Below are positions 61,961 to 64,000 of a stretch of DNA of 64,000 nucleotides, piece after piece. Numbering within the stretch: position 1 is the first letter of the stretch; the number at the start of each line of letters is the position of its first letter. The stretch is from JAOSJT01 sp035362335 (GTDB lineage: Bacteria > Bacteroidota > Ignavibacteria > SZUA-365): positions 62,001 through 126,000 of the forward strand of contig DAOSDL010000009.1 in the NCBI GenBank assembly GCA_035362335.1, read 5' to 3'. The position numbers and the translations under genes are program-made. The notes beneath the pieces were generated by a model, which saw nothing but the letters and a program-made list of their open reading frames with translations, did no database searches and was not told where the DNA came from.

Positions 61961-64000
61961 ATGGTCCGAATTCTCCATCCGCATTGCATGCTTCCGCTTG
62001 GAGCGGTGCTGATCCTCTGTCTCGCATCCACCGCGATCGCACAGCTCCGCTCCACCACGCGGGATACCGAACGTCGCATCTACATCGCCCCTGATGATCA
62101 CACCGATTACTTCTGGACAGCCGATGATGTGGAATACCGACAGGCGTTCATCGAAACACTCGAGTATTACCGAAGACTGGCTGATTCCACTGACGGCTTG
62201 CCGGCGGAACGTCAGAGTCGATGGAACTGCGATGGCTGGATGTGGCTGTGGGAATATCAGAAGAACATGCCCGAATCCCGCTTCATCACGCTGTTGGATC
62301 GCGTGCGCAGCGGACATATCTCCTCGCCGCTCAACGCGCTCGTGTCCTGCTACGGCGGCGTGCCGGCAGAGGCCGTACTGCGCGGCATGTTGTATCCCGG
62401 CAAGCTTGAGCGTGCATACGGACTCCGTTTCCCTCTTGTCGTGGCCATGGAAAATCAGACACTGCCACTGGGCCTCGCATCGCTGTGGAGCGGCTCGGGT
62501 GCGCGCTTCAGTTGGCGCGGCGTCTGCGGCTGCTCGTCCAAAGTCCCCGACCTCGAACACCGCGAGCATGAACTGTACTGGTACACAGGCCTCGATGGGA
62601 ATCGTGTATTGATGAAATGGCAGTCCATGACCGGTGGCAATGCAAGCGTGGGCGGCTACGCCGAAGCGCGCGATCCCTTTGCCGCCGTGGACGTGGCCGA
62701 CGCGCTCTGCGAAACCCCACGCTATCCCTGGCGCATCGCAGGCATGTTTGGCGCGGGCTGGGACGACTTCACCACAATGACCAACGCGTTCATCCGTGCT
62801 GCGGATGCTCGCTCGCATCCCGGGCGCAGCGTGATTGTTTCCAATGAAGAAGATTTTTTCCACGATCTGCTCGACACTTATGGCGACGCTTTTCCCTCCG
62901 AAACCCGCAGTTACGGTTCGGAGTGGGATGTGCTCTGTGCCTCCATGCCCGAGACTTCGGCCATGATCAAACGCGCGCTCACCCTGCTGCGTCGCGCCGA
63001 AGCCATGGCCGTGCTGCTTCAGCCATATCGCGATATCGTGGGCGAACTTCGTCACGAGCGCGACGAGGCGTGGCGAGCACTCGGCCTGTACTGGGAGCAC
63101 GACTGGACCGCTGATGGGCGCTTCAGTCGCGCCAGGCGTGCGCAATGGCAGCGCGACATGGCTGCGCTCGTCACCGACTATGCCGTGAGGCTGTTCGACA
63201 CCGCCCGCGTCGAACTCTCGCGCCACATTCGTAAAGAGCCCGCATCGCGTCGGTTCTATGTGTTCAACGCTCTCGGTTGGATGCGGTCCCAGGCGGCCGA
63301 TATTACCCTGCCAGCGGATCTAGCAGGAGAATTGCACGTCCGCGATCTGCGCGGCGGAGAGGAAAAACCGTGCGAAGTCTTCAATCGCAACGGCCAACGT
63401 ATACTTCGCATTTTCGCAGACAGCATTCCTGCGCTCGGGTATCGCTGCTACGAGTTGCTCCCCGGCGCCGGCAAGACCTTCGAGCCGGCCGCGAGCTTTG
63501 ACGGCTCTTCCATCACCAATGCTATGATCGAAGTTGAAATCAGCCCGCAGGGTGGAATCCGCCGTTTCGTCGACCACACCCTGGGATCGCATAACTGGAT
63601 TGATGCCGCGATCGGAATGGCGAATGATCTCGGCGCTTCACCTGGAACAGTAGCACTTGAGCATGCGGGGCCGGTTTCCCTGAGCGTACTCGTGCAATGC
63701 GATCAGCCCTTCACCCGAAGCACACGCATCACCGTGTATCGGAACAGCAGACATGTGGAGATGGACAACCGCATCACCTCGGGCCTCGATGGCGTGCCGC
63801 TCTGGGACTTCCCGTTCGCGATCAGTTCGCCCGTGCTGCATCACGAGGAAGTTGGTGCTGTATTGCGAGCCGACTACGAGCCCCATGGTCACTATGCCCG
63901 CCGTAATGCCCGCTACGACTGGCTCACGTTGAACCATGTTGCAGACATGTCCGGTGAAGAAGGAGGGATCACTCTTTCCAATGCTGATGCCTACTTCATG
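61961..64000 (+). CDS. GH38-like alpha-mannosidase, partial
   Basis: 680 residues visible; the frame is open to the right edge so the C-terminus is missing. A signal peptide (MVRILHPHCMLPLGAVLILC...IAQ, 1-28) makes it exported. The N-terminal domain has the metal-binding H47-T-D49 in APDDHTDYFW and a RRFYVFNALGW beta-sandwich entry typical of GH38 enzymes; later parts (GGIRRFVDH, TVYRNSRHVEMDNRI) fit the C-terminal sandwich. The classical nucleophile segment is not obvious, so substrate is uncertain: an alpha-mannosidase-related glycosidase. In-frame ATG at 61931 is an alternative start. It is divergent from the Oar-like receptor. Confidence 0.82.
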   Translation, partial: MVRILHPHCMLPLGAVLILCLASTAIAQLRSTTRDTERRIYIAPDDHTDYFWTADDVEYRQAFIETLEYYRRLADSTDGLPAERQSRWNCDGWMWLWEYQKNMPESRFITLLDRVRSGHISSPLNALVSCYGGVPAEAVLRGMLYPGKLERAYGLRFPLVVAMENQTLPLGLASLWSGSGARFSWRGVCGCSSKVPDLEHREHELYWYTGLDGNRVLMKWQSMTGGNASVGGYAEARDPFAAVDVADALCETPRYPWRIAGMFGAGWDDFTTMTNAFIRAADARSHPGRSVIVSNEEDFFHDLLDTYGDAFPSETRSYGSEWDVLCASMPETSAMIKRALTLLRRAEAMAVLLQPYRDIVGELRHERDEAWRALGLYWEHDWTADGRFSRARRAQWQRDMAALVTDYAVRLFDTARVELSRHIRKEPASRRFYVFNALGWMRSQAADITLPADLAGELHVRDLRGGEEKPCEVFNRNGQRILRIFADSIPALGYRCYELLPGAGKTFEPAASFDGSSITNAMIEVEISPQGGIRRFVDHTLGSHNWIDAAIGMANDLGASPGTVALEHAGPVSLSVLVQCDQPFTRSTRITVYRNSRHVEMDNRITSGLDGVPLWDFPFAISSPVLHHEEVGAVLRADYEPHGHYARRNARYDWLTLNHVADMSGEEGGITLSNADAYFM

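Overview
The window is a high-GC chromosomal segment from an uncultured-looking member of the Bacteroidota/Chlorobiota (FCB) lineages. Two secreted giants end in type IX secretion (T9SS) C-terminal sorting domains, there are two TonB-dependent outer-membrane receptors (one Oar-like), and a Gram-negative exporter/lipoprotein repertoire is present. GC-rich coding with T9SS cargo points to relatives of Ignavibacteria, Kapabacteria or Rhodothermia rather than classic low-GC Bacteroidia, but I cannot fix the class from sequence reading alone. No plasmid, phage, transposase or CRISPR array is visible.

Layout. 1-1.99 kb is an AT-rich edge with poorly recognisable secreted proteins. 2.1-11.6 kb (minus strand) carries a thioester alpha-2-macroglobulin and a T9SS-exported phospholipase-D-fold protein. 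11.8-15.8 kb holds a polyprenol-phosphate sugar transferase, tRNA-Arg(CCG), a TPR membrane protein and an OPT transporter. 15.8-16.1 kb is an intergenic element of nested inverted repeats. 16.1-18.3 kb has a secreted unknown, a thioredoxin and a crotonase. 18.4-21.4 kb is a translationally coupled operon: TonB receptor, ECF S component, SAM methyltransferase. 22.4-30.2 kb is a replication/repair run: dnaX, a HerA/FtsK-like protein with every ATPase motif degraded and an Arg-rich tail, xth and polA. 30.3-36.3 kb has an exported superoxide dismutase and a 1700-residue DUF11/T9SS protein with four Cys-rich repeats.

36.7-46.4 kb is a housekeeping cluster on the plus strand: M50 peptidase, gltX, folB, folK, deoxynucleoside kinase, small membrane protein, GT9, Ppx/GppA, an unknown protein, then asnS preceded by a 73-bp-period tandem repeat. 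46.5-50.0 kb (minus) is an arsR-led cluster with ArsE/ArsF/ArsG-like proteins, an ArsP_1-type permease and a CGPC thioredoxin lipoprotein, forming what looks like a complete dithiol relay across the inner membrane next to a metalloid/organoarsenical permease. 50.3-52.8 kb is cydAB. 53.2-57.7 kb is an AttE/AttFG/AttH-type ABC exporter operon. 57.8-61.7 kb holds a small membrane protein and an Oar-like receptor. 62.0-64.0 kb is a truncated GH38-like glycosidase, open to the window edge.

The strongest candidates for something undescribed are the pseudo-HerA protein in the dnaX-xth-polA neighbourhood, the arsR dithiol-relay cluster, the 73-bp palindromic repeat ahead of asnS (which also has an unusual coiled-coil insertion), and the TonB/ECF/methyltransferase operon.
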